Below are positions 1 to 11,062 of a stretch of 64,000 bases of DNA, in pieces (position 1 is the first letter of the stretch; each line of letters begins with the position of its first letter). The notes beneath the pieces are model-generated. The model had not been told where the DNA came from and ran no database searches. It saw only the letters and a list, made by a program, of their open reading frames with translations. The translations under genes and the position numbers were made by a program. The DNA is from Incurvaria masculella (lineage: Eukaryota > Arthropoda > Insecta > Lepidoptera > Incurvariidae), in the NCBI GenBank assembly GCA_946894095.1, contig OX335643.1, positions 7,985,036 to 8,049,035 on the forward strand, read 5' to 3'.

Positions 1-153
1 ACCTGTGACGATCTCGCACGGCGTGAGCAGCACCTCCGGCTCGCCAACCGCTTCCTCCTCGTCGGGCGAACACGCGCGACGCTTTAGCAGCTGCTCGTCG
101 CGCGCCGCGCGCCGCAGCGCCACGCTCGTTTCAGCGCGCTTGCGACGTAGGTC
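1..153 (-). CDS. Importin-alpha (karyopherin alpha), partial: one exon with the importin-beta-binding domain
   Basis: Read on the minus strand from 153 down to 1, this is 51 codons without a stop, directly preceded by a pyrimidine-rich stretch and CAG (acceptor at 155-154). The translation begins DLRRKRAETSVALRRAARDE, then QLLKRRAC, then an acidic stretch and LLTPCEIVTG. The spaced basic clusters LRRKR and LKRR are the signature of the importin-beta-binding (IBB) domain of importin-alpha, the adaptor that carries classical-NLS cargo into the nucleus. Known for the family: the IBB binds importin-beta and is followed by armadillo repeats, which must lie left of this window. The first coding exon (start Met and upstream part of the IBB) was not found to the right. 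Which paralogue this is cannot be decided from 51 residues. Confidence 0.85.
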
Positions 154-230
154 CTGCGACGGACGCAAACACGAGAATGTGAATGTGAATAATAATTATT
201 CATTATTTTTTTAATTAATTAATTTGTTAA

Positions 231-511
231 TTAGCCCAATAAACCACATTCCCTAAGGAATGAGGTGCCATGCCAGGGCCTTCCCTTTATGAGCACGGCT
301 ACATTAAACTGGATGAAAAACACGGACAATTTTTCATTGCTGCATCTTTTCATCCGATGCGATGGTACCAACCCGGGCGGGCTTAAACCCTACCACCTAG
401 AAGGGGAAGGGGGCCTAAAGTTTCACATGGATTCCGAACCATGGAGCAGCTCGCATTCGTGACAAAATGCACTTATCGAACGGAACGGAAAGAGAAAGAC
501 AGTGGTGCATG
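231..511 (-). mobile_element. SINE copy, minus orientation, tRNA-type head remnant
   Basis: Body landmarks of the local SINE family read in reverse: aggtgccatgccaggg, ggctacattaaactggatg, gatggtaccaacccgggcgg, accctaccacctag, ending in cggaaagagaaagacagtggtgcat, the remnant of the head that follows the tRNA part in the copy at 39574. Confidence 0.7.
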
Positions 512-570
512 TTGGAATATAACCCAGACCTCTGGTACGATAGGCCAGTCCCCGCGCCAGTAGGCTACGA

Positions 571-738
571 GCCGCTCATGAACTCCCCATACAAACGTGG
601 AAAGAAGATCATGCTCATATTTCTTGTCGTAGATCCAAAATTTTACTCAAAACAGCATTATTTGTTCGAACTAGATGCTTGATGACCATGTTTGTGAAAT
701 TGTTTGTGGTTTCTGAGTTATAAGGTTTTCGTTGTTCC
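571..738 (+). mobile_element. Fragment of the TTAA-type MITE
   Basis: 'ctccccatacaaacgtggaaagaagatcatgctcatatttcttgtcgtagatccaaaatttt'-like sequence corresponds to the left ~170 bp of the element at 8346; the terminal GGTGGCCCAACCCG is degraded. Confidence 0.65.
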
Positions 739-841
739 AAATATTACCCTGACCTAACAAAAAAACAAACATTACCTCTTTATATAATAGAGTAGATTAA
801 GAATTAATAATACTATCATCTTTTACAAAATCTTCAATTTG

Positions 842-1121
842 CCAGCGAGCATGGAAGGACAGGAGCACGCATGGAAACTCATTCGTACAGCGGCAGCGTA
901 GCCTCGAGTTAGTCTTACAAAATCCAGACGCGCAACATCGAATTCACTTAATAGCGTCCCGTGAAGTTCTTACGTGGTATCGGTACTTGAGAAAATTAGT
1001 AGCGAGCGAATTCGTAAGAGAGCTGACTAGCTGGTGCTACCGTTTTTGTACATAAAAGTGGCTACGCTGCCCCCATGCAAACAAGTCTCGGTTGCTACTC
1101 CTGCTCTTCCGTGCTCGCTGG
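842..1121. mobile_element. MITE with CCAGCGAGCAYGGAAG terminal inverted repeats
   Basis: Left end ccagcgagcatggaagga, right end cttccgtgctcgctgg (complementary with one change). The interior holds acgcgcaacatcgaattcac and gcgagcgaattcgtaagag, shared with copies at 19384, 27550, 31841 and 41291. Confidence 0.65.
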
Positions 1122-3043
1122 ACTATGCAGGTACTCTCTACCCCTCTGCTCTGACCTAATCCATTTCTGATGAGACTAATTTACAGAGGTGAATTATCGA
1201 AATAATTTACTGGTACTATACTGTATTACAGCGAAGCCTCTCTCTCTACAGTTTCCTTAAGAATCGAATCCTGCCAAAATGAATGCTAACCTCATGCATC
1301 AAGAAAGGGCAGAGTAATCACTAGAAGCATTCCACAGAATTTAGATAGGTAGAGTGGGAGGTCGAGAGCGGAACTTGGTATACATCCCGGGGCGAAGCGA
1401 GTCCTGCCTCTTCCAAGCGCCTATGGCTGCACAGAAACAAAACTATATCGGTTTTGGTTTCAGTGCAACCACACTTCTAAGTTTGTTTGCAGCTGTTGGA
1501 AGCAGTGCATGGAGCTTGATTTCACATGTTTCACTATGTTGGCACTGATTCAGAGATCTCAATCGATAGATGAGTCATTGCCATACAAGTTTAATATCAA
1601 AACATGTCACAAACGAAACATGCTTATAGCACATTTTGTGGCACACCACTGTGGCAGCCAAGAGTGTTGCGCTTCCATATAAGACCTGTACGTGAAGTGA
1701 CAAATACATTTATGAGAATGTTGGCCACATTTCGGGTTTCAAAGGCTGTGCTTTCGTATATGTGAAGTGACACAAACATTTATGAGAATGTTTGACGTTT
1801 TCCGGATTTCAAGGGCTTATCAATTCATATAAATGTTTGCATTGATTAGAAAGACACAATTTTAACGGATTGCACGGTAACCATGTTTCTAATAATAAAG
1901 AGATTACATCCTCTTTAGTACAGGAGTCAGAACACTCTTCTGACCTACCCTCAAAAATTATGGAACACAAATACTTATATAAAAATCCAAAGAAAACTAA
2001 TTTGTTTAAGGTATTCTTAGCATGCCAGATTACAGACGCTAGATTATTGACCACAAAGCAAATCTCCTCATCAAGAAAACACACTCTGCAGTGTCGAGAC
2101 GCTGCGAAAGTCTCAAGTAGTGTGGATCTGGACCTGATTTTACCTGAGTGCCTTTTCCAGTATTCTTAAAGGCGGCTATGCGCGACGAATGTGTTTTAGT
2201 GTCCGACATCCTGTGGCGGAACTGTCTCTCACGTCTAACAAATCGCTCGCAACGACTCGGTAAACCAATTCATAGAACAGCGATGACAAAGGATGGCACC
2301 GTGTGATCGGCGATGAAAAGAAAAGATGGTCCGAATTTGAAAGAGCAACGGTCGATCGTGTTGCGTAGACGATCATACTGTCAAAATACTATATTTCCGC
2401 GTACTGTACTTGTAATATTCTCTCTAGAAACAATACCATCGTGGCTTTAATAACAATAATTGTTATGCATTTGTCTAATCGTTAAGATCAAATATTTGTG
2501 TTGGTGTTCAACACAAGACAAATGTATATACAATTTCCGAAAAACATAAAATTGTGAAATTAAACGTCTTGACTGATGCTGTCTTGAATGCAATGAAAAT
2601 GTCAATGAAAAAAACCTACTTGCACAATAAATCCTACCAATCTATGCTGTATAGTTTAAAACACTTTACACTTCAGTATTTTTTCGGTAGACTGAAATTA
2701 ATTACTCTTTACAAACTGAACGAAAATGGAACGATCGTCTAGTAAAGGTGAAACATTTTTTTATTTCATGCTGTTGGCACCTGTTTCCGGTGGGCGATTA
2801 TCTGTACAATAAAAAGTGTGGAGATTATTTTAGTAACGAATAGTTTAAATAAATACTTTAAATGTTATTTTAAAAATTGCAAACGAATATTCATTGCGTT
2901 ATTTAAGGATTTAAAAATATTTGATTTAATTGCCTCTCCTAATATTTTTGCAGGGATCAACTCTTTAGGTTTTATCGATATTTTATCGACAAAGTTGCGT
3001 CAAAGAGTACTATAAAAAACTAAAATAAAAAATTACTAAATTC
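1122..3043. other. No gene recognised
   Basis: AT-rich sequence in the presumed importin-alpha 5' flank or intron. Near-identical segments at 1690-1745 and 1760-1800 (gaagtgacaaatacatttatg) are a local duplication. The longest open frames (about 90-100 codons near 1809-2169 on both strands) show no motif I know. Confidence 0.5.
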
Positions 3044-3163
3044 TGATTTCAGACCAACTGCTGACGATTTCAGAACCCGCGCGTAGGGTTCTGAAATCGA
3101 AAGTATTATAACTCTTGGTCGGCCTGGTGAGTAAAATGCATGCTTCCTTATTGCCTCGTATGT

Positions 3164-3220
3164 TAGCCTCCCAGTGGTGCGGACGCTTAAGGTTAAGCAA
3201 TACTGGGCGCGGGCAGGCAG
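3164..3220 (+). mobile_element. 5S-derived SINE head fragment
   Basis: gcctcccagtggtgcggacgc and ggttaagcaatactgggcgcgg match the head of the SINE at 19468 and, in ttaagcaatactgggcgcgg, the internal region of insect 5S rRNA. Just upstream, 3065-3099 forms a perfect 14-bp hairpin. Confidence 0.5.
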
Positions 3221-3889
3221 GTAAATAATAAAAGCTTTCCACTGGTTCCCAGATCCAGTTTTTAAAACACTAATAGATACGTTAAACATTGGTTAGGTAA
3301 AATTTAAAAACTTGAAGATTAATAAAAAAAGGACTTAATTTTTTGCTTACAAAAAATATACAAATAAATCTTAGGTACCATACATGTAAATAGTACCGAA
3401 GATTGATTTGATATTTCATAAGTCAAAGAAAACTCCTATTTACAGCTCGTTTGCAGGCTTTGGAAAATGATAACCACAATGCATTAAAAATATATTCATC
3501 TGAATAGTAACTTAGTTATTAATCAAGCCGACCACACACGTTCATTAGCCCAGCAGTACACTGAGATTTAGCTGCAAGCTGGGATAAAAAAGATAATAAA
3601 ACAAGAAGACAAAAGTAGGAGGTGTTCATTGCGACAGATATTGAGTGGTGGGCCGGGCTTCTGGCATGCGCAGACATTTCATGTCGGCCTGGAATTTATA
3701 TTCAAACTGCACCCGAAAACATCACGACTTAAACTTTGATCTTGCATTAATAATTGCACAACGAACGCCCTCCTATTGTGGTTATATTGCTCGTAATATA
3801 CGCACAAGGGGCTAATTACGCAAAACGTTTACGCCGCTGGGCGTGACATCACGAGTCAAGTCTGACGTTAATCGGGGCAAGTGGCCTCT

Positions 3890-4331
3890 TCCTTCTCTTT
3901 CTTTAGGCGGGTGAGGGAGGAGAGCAGACGGACCGACATGCGTCGTTCTGGCGCCGGCCGCACGGCGAGGGTGTCGCCATTTTCGTTTTGACGAATATTG
4001 ACAGCAGACAGACAGGCCACCGCGGCGCGCCGAGACAAGCGAGCGTCGGACCGAGTTTATTTTTATTTTGATAGAATCAAATTTTATGTCTTCTCACATT
4101 CTAACTGCAACAAACAGGCGCGGGAGAAAGAGAATCCGTTGATAACATATTGAAGTGTGCCGAGTGAATGTTCCTAGTGGCAGTTTGTGTTTTTTAGTGT
4201 TAACCTCATTTTTTGTGTAATCCACCAGTGTGTTTTCGGACTATTTTTGTCGCATCAATGTGGTGTTTTGTCGCATCGTTTAGCTGATGGTGCAGAATCG
4301 CTGGCGTGTTTGGCCTTAATTCTTCTACACG
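3890..4331 (+). promoter_or_regulatory. Candidate promoter and noncoding first exon of the PREP gene
   Basis: A GC-rich island from about 3890 to 4060 (ctggcgccggccgcacggcg and gccaccgcggcgcgccgag) includes tgtcgccattttcg; a CRE-like tgacatcacg lies just upstream near 3846. It is followed by about 270 bases of T-rich, ORF-poor sequence typical of a 5' UTR and then a strong donor, ACACG|GTGAGT, with GT at 4332. The coding gene downstream needs such an exon because its first coding exon starts with an acceptor. A second plus-strand donor, CCG|GTAAGT with GT at 4872, follows an ATG at 4849 and could end an alternative first exon. Spliced to 30304 that ATG would read out of the homeobox frame, so it would act only as an upstream ORF. 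The assignment is inference; no transcript is seen. Confidence 0.4.
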
Positions 4332-5419
4332 GTGAGTGAACGATACGCCTAAAACGACCTAATAATCCGATATCTTGTTGACTGGACGCCATAGCTCCGA
4401 GATGTATGTCTGCTGCATAATCGGGTTCCTTTAGATGTTCGAAACGCTCCAGATGATTTGCAAAGTCGACCTTGTCTTTGTTGCGGTAGCTTCGGTTTGT
4501 TTACGAACTGTCACGGGCAGCTACACAGCCTAAGATATATTGCCCCTGTGCGTGGGGATCATAGTTATGCCACAACCACCCGTATAACTATTGACATTAG
4601 GTCTCAATTACGCTGGAGCGTCGATCGCGATAGCGCTGGAGAATTAATTTATCACAGGCCGAGCTTGACAAGTTGAAAACATAAATTCGACCTTGTCGTA
4701 CCACGTGGCCACAGCGCGCCGGTTGTTTTAGAAGGATTTATCGACATCATTTTCGATGGACGATTTTTGGAAATTTCACAGCTTAATCGATTTTCAATTT
4801 AGCGCGCGTGAGGTGGCAGCACTGATTCGCGCGATTTTTGGAGCCGGAATGGATTCTTGCAGCGACTTCCGGTAAGTTTTTTAAGTGGTGCTTTGACTGT
4901 ATGACCGTTATATAAAATAGAATTTGCCAAGAATTATAAAAAAAAATATATGTATGTGTGCATTAATTTCATTTTTATCAATAAATATCGATAAAACGAA
5001 GAAATAAATGTATTATCATAAATGTTATACCTATGTAAACATAAAATGAAGAAAAGAAGCAAAAGTAAACTATTGTAGTCGCAGCCAAATTATTGTTATC
5101 AAATAAAATAAAGTATGGATGTAAAATGATGTTAGATTTCCACCAAATCCATTAAAATAATAAAAACAATTAACAAAATATGTAAATTACAACAACAGTG
5201 GTGATTCCAGTTACATAATTTTAATAAATTATCATAATTTTAAATTTTTTTATTGATTACTGCTGCATTTAAATTATAAATAAATATTTTATAAATTTTT
5301 ATTTAAACCTTGCGTATGTCTAGCAAACGTATAGTAATTGTATTGTGCCTTAATCGTTTCTGGATTTCGTCTTTATTAGGTATGGTCTGGCTCGGCGGTC
5401 ACACGCATTTTGTCCCAAA

Positions 5420-6087
5420 TTTTTAGGGTTCCGTACCCAAAGGGTAAAAACGGAACCCTATTACTAAGCCTCCGCTGTCCGTCCGTCCGTCCGTCCGTCC
5501 GTCCGTCTGTCACAGGGCTGTATCTCATGAACCGTAACAGGTAGGAAGCTGAAATTTTCATAGATTATGTATTTATTTTGCCGCTATAACAACAAATAGG
5601 TAACATTATAAAATAATAGAAATTAAAGGGGGGTCCCATACAAAAAACGTGTTCTTTTTAGGGTTCCGTACCCAAAGGGTGAAAATGGAACCGTATTACT
5701 AAGCCTCCGCTGTCCGTCCGTCCGTCCGCCCGTCCGTCCGTCCGCCCGTCCGTCCGTCCGCCCGCCCGTCCGTCCGTCCGTCCGTCCGTCTGTCCGTCTG
5801 TCCGTCTGTCACAGGGCTGTATCTCATGAACCGTAACAGGTAGGCAGCTGAAATTTTCACAGAGTGTGTATTAATTTTGCCGCTATAACAACAAATAGGT
5901 AACATTTTAAAATAATAAGAATTAAAGGGGTCCCCATACAAAAAACGTGATTTTTTGTGTTAAATCTTGTTCGATGGTACGGAACCCTTCGTGTGCGAGC
6001 CCGACTCGCACTTGGCCGGTTTTTGTAAATCCTGTACGATCGTACGGAACCCTTCGTGTGCGAGTCCGACTCGCACTTGGCCGGTTT
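5420..6087 (+). repeat. Tandem copies of a lepidopteran interspersed repeat with (CGTC)n microsatellite
   Basis: Unit 1 (5420-5655) and unit 2 (5656-6021) both start tttttagggttccgtaccca, run through a gtccgtccgtcc tract, then ctgtatctcatgaaccgtaa and gccgctataacaacaaatag. Unit 2 ends gtccgactcgcacttggccg-like; unit 3 (6022-6087) repeats only that last about 65 bp. The microsatellite differs in length between units. I recognise the family as widespread in Lepidoptera but not its class. Confidence 0.7.
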
Positions 6088-6384
6088 TCTATAAACGGCT
6101 GTTTAAACATTCTGATTTATCAACATAGGTTCAATTTCTGATGATTTTTGCACTTGCACTTGCGTGTGGATTGCACAATCTCGGGTTAGTTATAATTTTA
6201 AAATTAAAATATATCCGTCCTTATTTTTCGCCTGAAGAAGAAAGAGGACAGTTTTATAATAACCATAATTATAATACTAACCAGAGAGGTTGTTTCCAAC
6301 TCAGCTGTTTCAACTTCAACTCCGCCAGTTTAGATCATAGAACGCCTATCCATATTTTTATTCCGCCTCCGTCCCTTTTCTATC

Positions 6385-6800
6385 ACCGGTAGACGCGAAA
6401 TAGGCAGGGAATGCACTCATTCACTGGCGACATTTCGAAAATAAGAACCAACCGATCCTTTATCTATAGGGTCTGTAAACTATGGAATCGACTCCCTGCC
6501 GAGATATTTCCTCGCAACGTTCAACCAGGCGTCCTTGAAACACGGTGTGAAGACCTTGCCGGCCGGCACAGTTTATGAAGCCTCCCTGAAAGTTCGAAAG
6601 CCCATGGGCGTCCTCGAACACCTCACATGAATACTCTTCGGAGCTTCAAACCGCCCGTTCTCTGCCCCTTCTACCATCGCTCAACTCGAAACAGCCAGTG
6701 AATGCACTTATCCACTTTCGACATTACCAAGCTAAGAACCAACCGATCCTCTATATCTATAGGGTCGGTAAACTATGGAAAACACACCCTGCCGAGGAGT
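6385..6800 (+). pseudogene. Degraded LINE ORF2 C-terminal fragments (two)
   Basis: At 6440-6540 the frame reads YRVCKLWNRLPAEIFPRNVQ, the usual end of a LINE reverse-transcriptase ORF. A second, shorter copy follows at about 6690-6800 (ggtcggtaaactatggaaaa), and a third in reverse at 7205-7325. Confidence 0.45.
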
Positions 6801-7559
6801 TACCGCCTGAATCGATGTAATTAAACTAAAACTACAAAAAAGTAGGAACTGTGCAACTCCCATAAATTACTGTTCAATCCTTTTATTATATTATTTTAGG
6901 TATTATTTTATTATATTATTTCTAGATGTAATTCTCAGTATATACAATTATAGATTTCTTCATATATGTGTTTTTTTTTTCAGTTACTCTCTAAATATTT
7001 TTTCTGATTTTAAATTTAGAGCCATTTTCTGTTTAATTACGTTTAAAATTAATTATTTACTCAAGTGGTCTATCTTATGCAAATTTTATAAATCTGTATT
7101 TATTGAGTTCATTAGCTAGAGCGTTAATGAATTGATTAAAAATAAAAACAGATAATATAAATAAAATTAAGAGCAATTAGGAGTTATGTAATTAAAAATA
7201 AATATGAGTTGTAGAAATGTTCGACCCCAGGTTGTGCAAGGAGTCGATTCCATAGTTTACCGACACTGTAGATAAATGATCTAGAGGACCGGTTGGTTCT
7301 TATTTTGGTAACGTCGACAGTGAATTATCGCAAAACATAAAATAAACATATTACAGCACACACACACCCTCACACACCATCACACACCCTCTCACACCCT
7401 CACACCACTTCACACATAGGTCCTAGCTGAAAAACAGCACCCTGTATAGTTAGACTAGCAAGGCAAGCTGAGCTAGCGCCATTTGGCATACAACACGACG
7501 AACTATCCACATTGTTGACAAGTCTTCATTTAAATAAATATGTTAATATAGTAAGTTAT

Positions 7560-8222
7560 GTAGTATGAACGGGGGAACGGCAGAACGTCTAATATGCAGA
7601 TCGTATAATGTCATATTTTAACAAAATTTTAAAACCATGCACAACGTATAATCGGCAGATCGTATAATTTTATACGTAGTGCATGAAGAAGTTTAAAAAA
7701 TAAAATTACTTATTTCTCCATGAATAACGTGTAATAGTCACAACGTATAATATTATGATCTTTATTTAACAAAAAAAGAAAACCATGCATATCATATAAT
7801 CCAAAAACTTTTCACACGATAAGCGCCCTTATGTATATACTTTTAAAGCGTATACTCGCACGTGACGTTTCGACCGTCTCAATTAGCATAAGGTGGCCTT
7901 TCGAAATTGTAGCAAATATCGATTCGTAGCAATTTCAGCCTTAAATGTATCGTTATTAGGGCGCTTTATGAAGTGCTTCCCTGGCATATTATACGTTCTG
8001 CATGGTTTTCTTTTTTTGTGAATTCATGTTAGGAATATTATACGTTGTGACTATTATACGTTCTGCATGATGCAAAGAGTTGATTTTATTTTTAAGCTTT
8101 ATTCATGCACAACGTATAACATTATACGTTGTGAATATTATACGATATGCATGGTTTTAATTTTTTGGAAAAAAATACTATTATACGTTGTGAATATTAT
8201 ACGTAGTGAATACGACTCGTAT
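7560..8222. repeat. Inverted-repeat element built of ATTATACG(T/A) motifs
   Basis: Left arm (7570-7800) carries repeats of gcacaacgtataat / gatcgtataat. The right arm (7985-8220) carries the complements attatacgttgtg / attatacgttctgcatgg. The middle (7810-7980) is unrelated. It resembles a long-armed MITE; no target duplication found. Confidence 0.5.
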
Positions 8223-8345
8223 GAACCAATAAAGATTTTGAGTGTGAGTTTGAATGGGTGCCTTCTCTGCCTGTTTCGAGTTGAGCGATGATAGAAAGGG
8301 GTCGCAGGGAGGGACTCCGGTGAGCATTACCTATGCTAGGGACAC

Positions 8346-8971
8346 TTAAGGTGGCCCAACCCGCTCATCTCCCCATACAAAAGGGGAAAGAAGATCACGC
8401 CCATATTTCTTGTCATAGATCCAAAATTTTGCTCAAAATAGCTTTATTTGATCGAACTAGATGTCTGATGACCATTGGCATTGTAAAATTGTGTTTGGTT
8501 TGTAAGTTATAAGGTCCGAAAGTTAGAATTTTTCGCGCGTTTTATACAATAACTTTGGAGGTAGATTACGCAATGATAAAGTAAGAACATCGTAAAAAGA
8601 TTAGTCATCAGACATAGCTTATTTAATCAAGATTTCTGATCTATTTGGTTTTTGTTAGATTTTTGACTACAGCGTTCGTGGTTTACTTTTAGCTATAAGT
8701 CGTTTTGAAATTGAAATTTTCGTAAATCTTACCAAATCATACACTATGCACATTGTCTTTTTTGTGGATATGTTGCATCTTCCTCATCACGGAGCCTGTC
8801 TTATTCTTTGAAACAGAGAAGGTCCCAGAGCGCAACAGCACGGTTTTGTACCGTGCCCGCGAATGAGTTAGGCCCGCCGGGTTGGCAAAATTTTGGATCT
8901 CTGACATGAAATATGGGCGTGATCTTCTTTCCTCTTTTGTATGGGGAGATGATCGGGTTGGGCCACCTTAA
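8346..8971 (+). mobile_element. TTAA-flanked MITE with about 75-bp terminal inverted repeats
   Basis: TTAA at 8346-8349 and 8968-8971 flank a 618-bp noncoding element. The left end GGTGGCCCAACCCG and the right end CGGGTTGGGCCACC are exact complements; with indels the repeat extends through 'tccccatacaaaaggggaaagaagatcacgcccatatttcttgtca'-like sequence. TTAA target duplication is characteristic of piggyBac-superfamily elements; the terminal bases (GG) are not typical, so the superfamily is inference. Confidence 0.8.
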
Positions 8972-9263
8972 GGGCCGAGTGCACGAAAGGACAAAAAAAC
9001 CAAATCAACGTCAAAGTATGATCGAACACGTCACTTTGTGGGGACAGTATGGAAGGAACTCTATGCGGATCACTAAAAGTGACGTGTTTGAACATTGATT
9101 AACTCAGCCGTCTCTGCGTGCAACCGGGGCTAAATTCAGGGATACCACGGGATCGTCGACGAGACGCGCTATCCGCCGCTGACTCGGGCCCAGGGAGCCA
9201 AGCAGGTGTTTAGCTGAGCCGTCTCACAAATGCGAATAATAACTCCACGCAATAGCCTATCTG

Positions 9264-9505
9264 GGGGTCCATTCAGAGTAAGAGTGAGTTCGAATTCGCC
9301 ACTAAATATCAACTCACTTTTTTAAATAGTTAATGTTTCCACACTTCTAGAACATCATTACAGTTAGGTAAAAATCTGGTTTGTCCCGTAAATCCGTTGG
9401 AAGTATAAATAACGGTTTCGTTATTTAAATAATAATATATTTCCCAGCTATTTTTAGGTTAACTCACTCCCGAACTCGAACTCACTCTTGCTCTGAATGG
9501 ACCCC
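9264..9505. mobile_element. MITE with about 29-bp terminal inverted repeats
   Basis: Left ggggtccattcagagtaaga and right cttgctctgaatggacccc are complementary with one mismatch over about 29 bp. The interior is AT-rich. No clear target duplication. Confidence 0.7.
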
Positions 9506-9725
9506 ATGGCCTTTTATAGGAGCAGTTTTTGGTCAGGCGTGAAATACTGCCGCTCCCTGTTGAGAACTCGCAGCTTTTTTGAGGCGAGCTTGGCTTTATC
9601 CTCGATATGGCATCTAAAATTAAAGTCATGCGTTAGGTCTACATCAAGAATCCCTATGCCCGGAAGGTCGGAGCCTCACTGAACAGAATCCGCTTTGCAC
9701 CTAGCACTAAAACTACACCGTGGCA

Positions 9726-9945
9726 CGGACCCATTGCATTGGATGAACAGATGATCGAAGCGGCATTACATTTCTTTCGTGTTTTCCATCCAGTGCAATG
9801 TAGTCGTGCTCATAAAGGTAATGTCCTGGCATGGCACCTAACTCTTTTGAATTCGGTGCGTTGGGCTAATATCATGATGGTGGGCGTATTATTATACATT
9901 TTATATTATTATACATATTATTATACAACTATTAATCGCAGCTGT
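9726..9945 (+). mobile_element. SINE body/tail copy
   Basis: Shares 'ggatgaacagatgatcgaagcgg', gttttccatccagtgcaatg, ctggcatggcaccta and gggctaatatcatgatggtg with the other copies; no head. Confidence 0.65.
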
Positions 9946-9961
9946 AATGTGTCAAAGTGAC

Positions 9962-10095
9962 TAACGCCCGGTTCCACCACCTCCAGTTACAAAAATCCCA
10001 AAGTTATCTTTCGGTTACATCATACAAAAATGCAATGTAACTGAAAGTTAACTATCGGATTTCAGGTAGCTAGAGGTGGTGAAATCAGGGGTTAA
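9962..10095. mobile_element. Short MITE, CCACCACCTC inverted repeat
   Basis: taacgcccggttccaccacc and gaggtggtgaaatcagggg are complementary over about 20 bp with a few changes; 134 bp long. Confidence 0.5.
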
Positions 10096-10187
10096 TGCAG
10101 TACTACTTTTCTAGAGTTGTAGTTCCAGTTACTACCGCTCAGCCTCTAGTACTACCTAGCCTCCGATGCTAGCCTCTAAACACAAAG

Positions 10188-10329
10188 GCTGAGATAAATA
10201 ATCGTAACAAAAACTAAGAATAACGAAAAGTACCACTTTCTTACGTCACTTTAACACATTTTGTGCAAACGAAATGTAACTTTTGGCACAAGTTAGTGTT
10301 AGTTTGAGTTACGACTAATTATCTCAGCC
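10188..10329. mobile_element. Palindromic GGCTGAGATAAAT MITE, solo copy
   Basis: Starts ggctgagataaataatcgta and ends cgactaattatctcagcc; same family as the cluster at 26271-26914. Confidence 0.6.
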
Positions 10330-11062
10330 CTCTATATTAGACACTAACAAACAACAAGTCGTCGACTCGACACGGTATCTCGATTCATTCGCCGTCGCCC
10401 TGGCTTTATGCACCCGGATATCTGAGGGTGGGCCCTGAAGCCTGGAGGCGCAGGGTCGTAAGTCAGCGCCTCGGCTGCGGTCGACGAAATTTCAGTTTAA
10501 ACCCGCCGCAGTAACTCAAGACGCAGGAGAGTGGCGGGATCGCCACGTTCGGTGTATTTTTTGCTGTAAGGGTACTGTCGGATCCTGTTCTTGAAGAAGA
10601 CCACTAACACATACATGTGTTAGAGTGTTGATGTGATGTGCGCTTGGAAAAATTAAAAGTCAAAATGCAACCATTAATTTTTTCTTGATAATCCGGCTCT
10701 ACGAGAACTAGCTACTAACACGAAAATGTCTTTTATTTATTTAAAATTCACGCCACGTGCACACTTTCCTATTCTACTTCTAACAAAAAATTTCGCCTTC
10801 GGTTTTATTTTGGTCATTCGTCCTTTACGTGGAATTCCCTCAAATATTCTTGCTTTGGTATGACAGCCACTCGCGTGAACCAGATACGAACACGTGCCCA
10901 CCCTTGCGGCAAGATGGGGAAATATTGGATGATTAGTTCTAGCCATAAATATATAATTAATTATTTGATTATTGTATTATTAGACACCACACACTTTGAC
11001 AATTAAAAAAATAAAGTACTCAGGTATAGTGCAATAACAACATAGAAGAGAACTCTCGAAGA

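Noticed and set aside
4849..4871. ATG with donor as the PREP start codon
   Set aside because: Splicing to the acceptor at 30303/30304 puts this ATG out of frame with the MEINOX domain; the in-frame ATG at 30351 is used instead.
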